Positions 63,171-64,000 of a DNA stretch of 64,000 nt are shown piece by piece (within the stretch, counting starts at the first letter, position 1; every line of letters starts with the position of its first letter). Source of the stretch: Aquimarina aquimarini (GTDB taxonomy: Bacteria > Bacteroidota > Bacteroidia > Flavobacteriales > Flavobacteriaceae); assembly GCF_900299535.1 (NCBI RefSeq), contig NZ_OMKE01000035.1, forward strand, positions 62,001-126,000, in the 5' to 3' direction. Made by a program: the position numbers and the translations under genes. The notes beneath the pieces are model-generated. The model ran no database searches. It saw only the letters and a program-made list of their open reading frames with translations, and was not told where the DNA came from.

Positions 63171-63364
63171 CACATCTCTAACAAACCATATATGATAACA
63201 GAAAGATATCCGTTTTTACCTGTTTAGCTGATCTAAAGCGAAAGAAATGAAAAAAGCAATGAAAACCAAAGAGTGTACTATAACCGAGATAACAAAACTT
63301 ACTGAATTAGGTAAAAGATGAAATTACCAAGCTATAATAACTATTTATCAAGCAAAAAAATAGA

Positions 63365-63895
63365 ATGACTCAAAAAAGTATTATACCTAGTGAAACAATA
63401 ACCAGCAAAATATACCTAATCAGAAACCAAAAAATAATGTTGGATAGGGATTTAGCAACTTTATATGATGTAAAAAACATCAGGTTACGTGAACAAGTCA
63501 AACGGAATATAGAGAAGTTCCCTGAACATTTTATGTTTAGGCTAAATGAATCCGAGGTTGAAATTATGGTATCGCAAAATGCGATACCTTCCAAAAAACA
63601 TCTTGGAGGTTCTTTGCCCTATGTATTTACCGAACACGGAATTTTACAACTAGCCAATGTATTAAAAAGTGATAGAGCCACTCAAATGAGTATTAAAATC
63701 ATTGAGATTTTTGTAAAAATGCGAGAAATGCTAACTGATAATCTAAGTGTAAAACTAGAAATCGAAGAAATCAAAAAGAAACTTACAAATCACAGTAAAA
63801 ATATAGAGCTGGTCTTTGATTATCTTGATGAACTCAATAAAAAATTAGACACACCTGAATCCAATGAGAGAAAGAAAATTGGATACAAGAAATAA
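63365..63895 (+). CDS. ORF6N-domain protein, copy 2
   Basis: A 176-residue ORF6N protein (ITSKIYLIRNQKIMLDRDL, YDVKNIRLREQVKRN, FTEHGILQLANVL). Its last 45 codons are almost identical in DNA to copy 1 at 58237. The middle third (SQNAIPSKKHLGGSLPYV) differs strongly. Probable DNA-binding protein of mobile-element origin. Confidence 0.87.
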   Translation: MTQKSIIPSETITSKIYLIRNQKIMLDRDLATLYDVKNIRLREQVKRNIEKFPEHFMFRLNESEVEIMVSQNAIPSKKHLGGSLPYVFTEHGILQLANVLKSDRATQMSIKIIEIFVKMREMLTDNLSVKLEIEEIKKKLTNHSKNIELVFDYLDELNKKLDTPESNERKKIGYKK

Positions 63896-63927
63896 TTAAA
63901 AAAATAAAGAATTTAAAAACTTAAAGA

Positions 63928-64000
63928 ATGAGTAACGATATAATTATTCCAAACGAGATAATCACTAGTAAAATATACCTAATTAGAAATCAAAAAATAA
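63928..64000 (+). CDS. ORF6N-domain protein, copy 3 (runs off window)
   Basis: The first 24 codons (MSNDIIIPNEIITSKIYLIR) match the start of copy 1 more closely than copy 2. It begins 32 bases after copy 2, so the genes form a tandem pair, or a longer array beyond the window. Confidence 0.82.
   Translation, partial: MSNDIIIPNEIITSKIYLIRNQKI

Noticed and set aside
63247..63321. 24-codon frame starting MKKAMKTKECTITEITKL
   Set aside because: Too short and isolated to support; possibly a remnant of a deleted gene.
1..64000. CRISPR arrays, rRNA or tRNA genes
   Set aside because: No regularly spaced direct repeats, rRNA-like stretches or convincing cloverleaf sequences were seen by eye; a covariance-model scan would be needed to exclude a tRNA.

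Overview
The window is AT-rich DNA from a marine-type Bacteroidota, most likely a Flavobacteriaceae member (Aquimarina or a relative is my guess; genus not provable here). The reasons are a complete flexirubin/aryl-polyene gene cluster whose tyrosine ammonia-lyase closely resembles that of Flavobacterium johnsoniae, TAnnTTTG-type promoter elements, a type IX secretion (T9SS) sorting domain, and DUF6443-type RHS proteins.

Region 1 (1-30646) is a flexirubin-type pigment cluster, almost entirely on the + strand with genes touching or overlapping. It holds a tyrosine ammonia-lyase and AMP-ligase to make and activate the aryl starter. The uncommon type II PKS has ketosynthases, a chain-length-factor-like partner, a degenerate KS fragment, two ACPs, a ketoreductase and three hotdog proteins. 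DarA and DarB make the dialkylresorcinol half, and a methyltransferase decorates. Assembly and export genes include two acyltransferase modules, an ABC exporter, LolA, two lipoproteins, a trifunctional MMPL transporter, GT2-DUF2062, a polysaccharide deacetylase, a CrtI-like oxidoreductase and a C45 Ntn hydrolase.

Region 2 (30715-35824, - strand) holds general genes: DUF4386, a secreted protein with a 249-bp tandem repeat, a PhzF-like enzyme beside a SigZ-like sigma factor, and a YwqK/HEAT-like protein. Region 3 (36154-39770, + strand) is a compact signalling operon: CheY-like receiver, stand-alone H-NOX haem sensor, double-PAS histidine kinase, Hpt protein and LytTR response regulator. It looks like a nitric-oxide-responsive phosphorelay. 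At 40056-44048 is a very large T9SS cargo protein.

Region 4 (44049-64000) is accessory. A two-gene RHS locus ends in a toxin tip and a cytoplasmic-type immunity gene. It is followed by a small nuclease, an HTH regulator with dyad operator-like sites, and a mobile-element-like operon (P-loop ATPase, two tandem tyrosine recombinases of which the second lacks Arg-I, RadC/JAB protein, ORF6N protein). Then come about 0.8 kb of hairpin-rich noncoding DNA and two orphan RHS tip cassettes that start inside the conserved RHS core. The two orphan toxins look like papain/NlpC-fold enzymes with opposite catalytic-residue order, each paired with a membrane-anchored or lipoprotein immunity candidate. Further on are a duplicated nuclease fragment, a duplicated terminator block, a copy of the RHS leader region and two more ORF6N genes. 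A 15-bp GC-rich motif recurs at three of the junctions. This mosaic is the most interesting part of the window.
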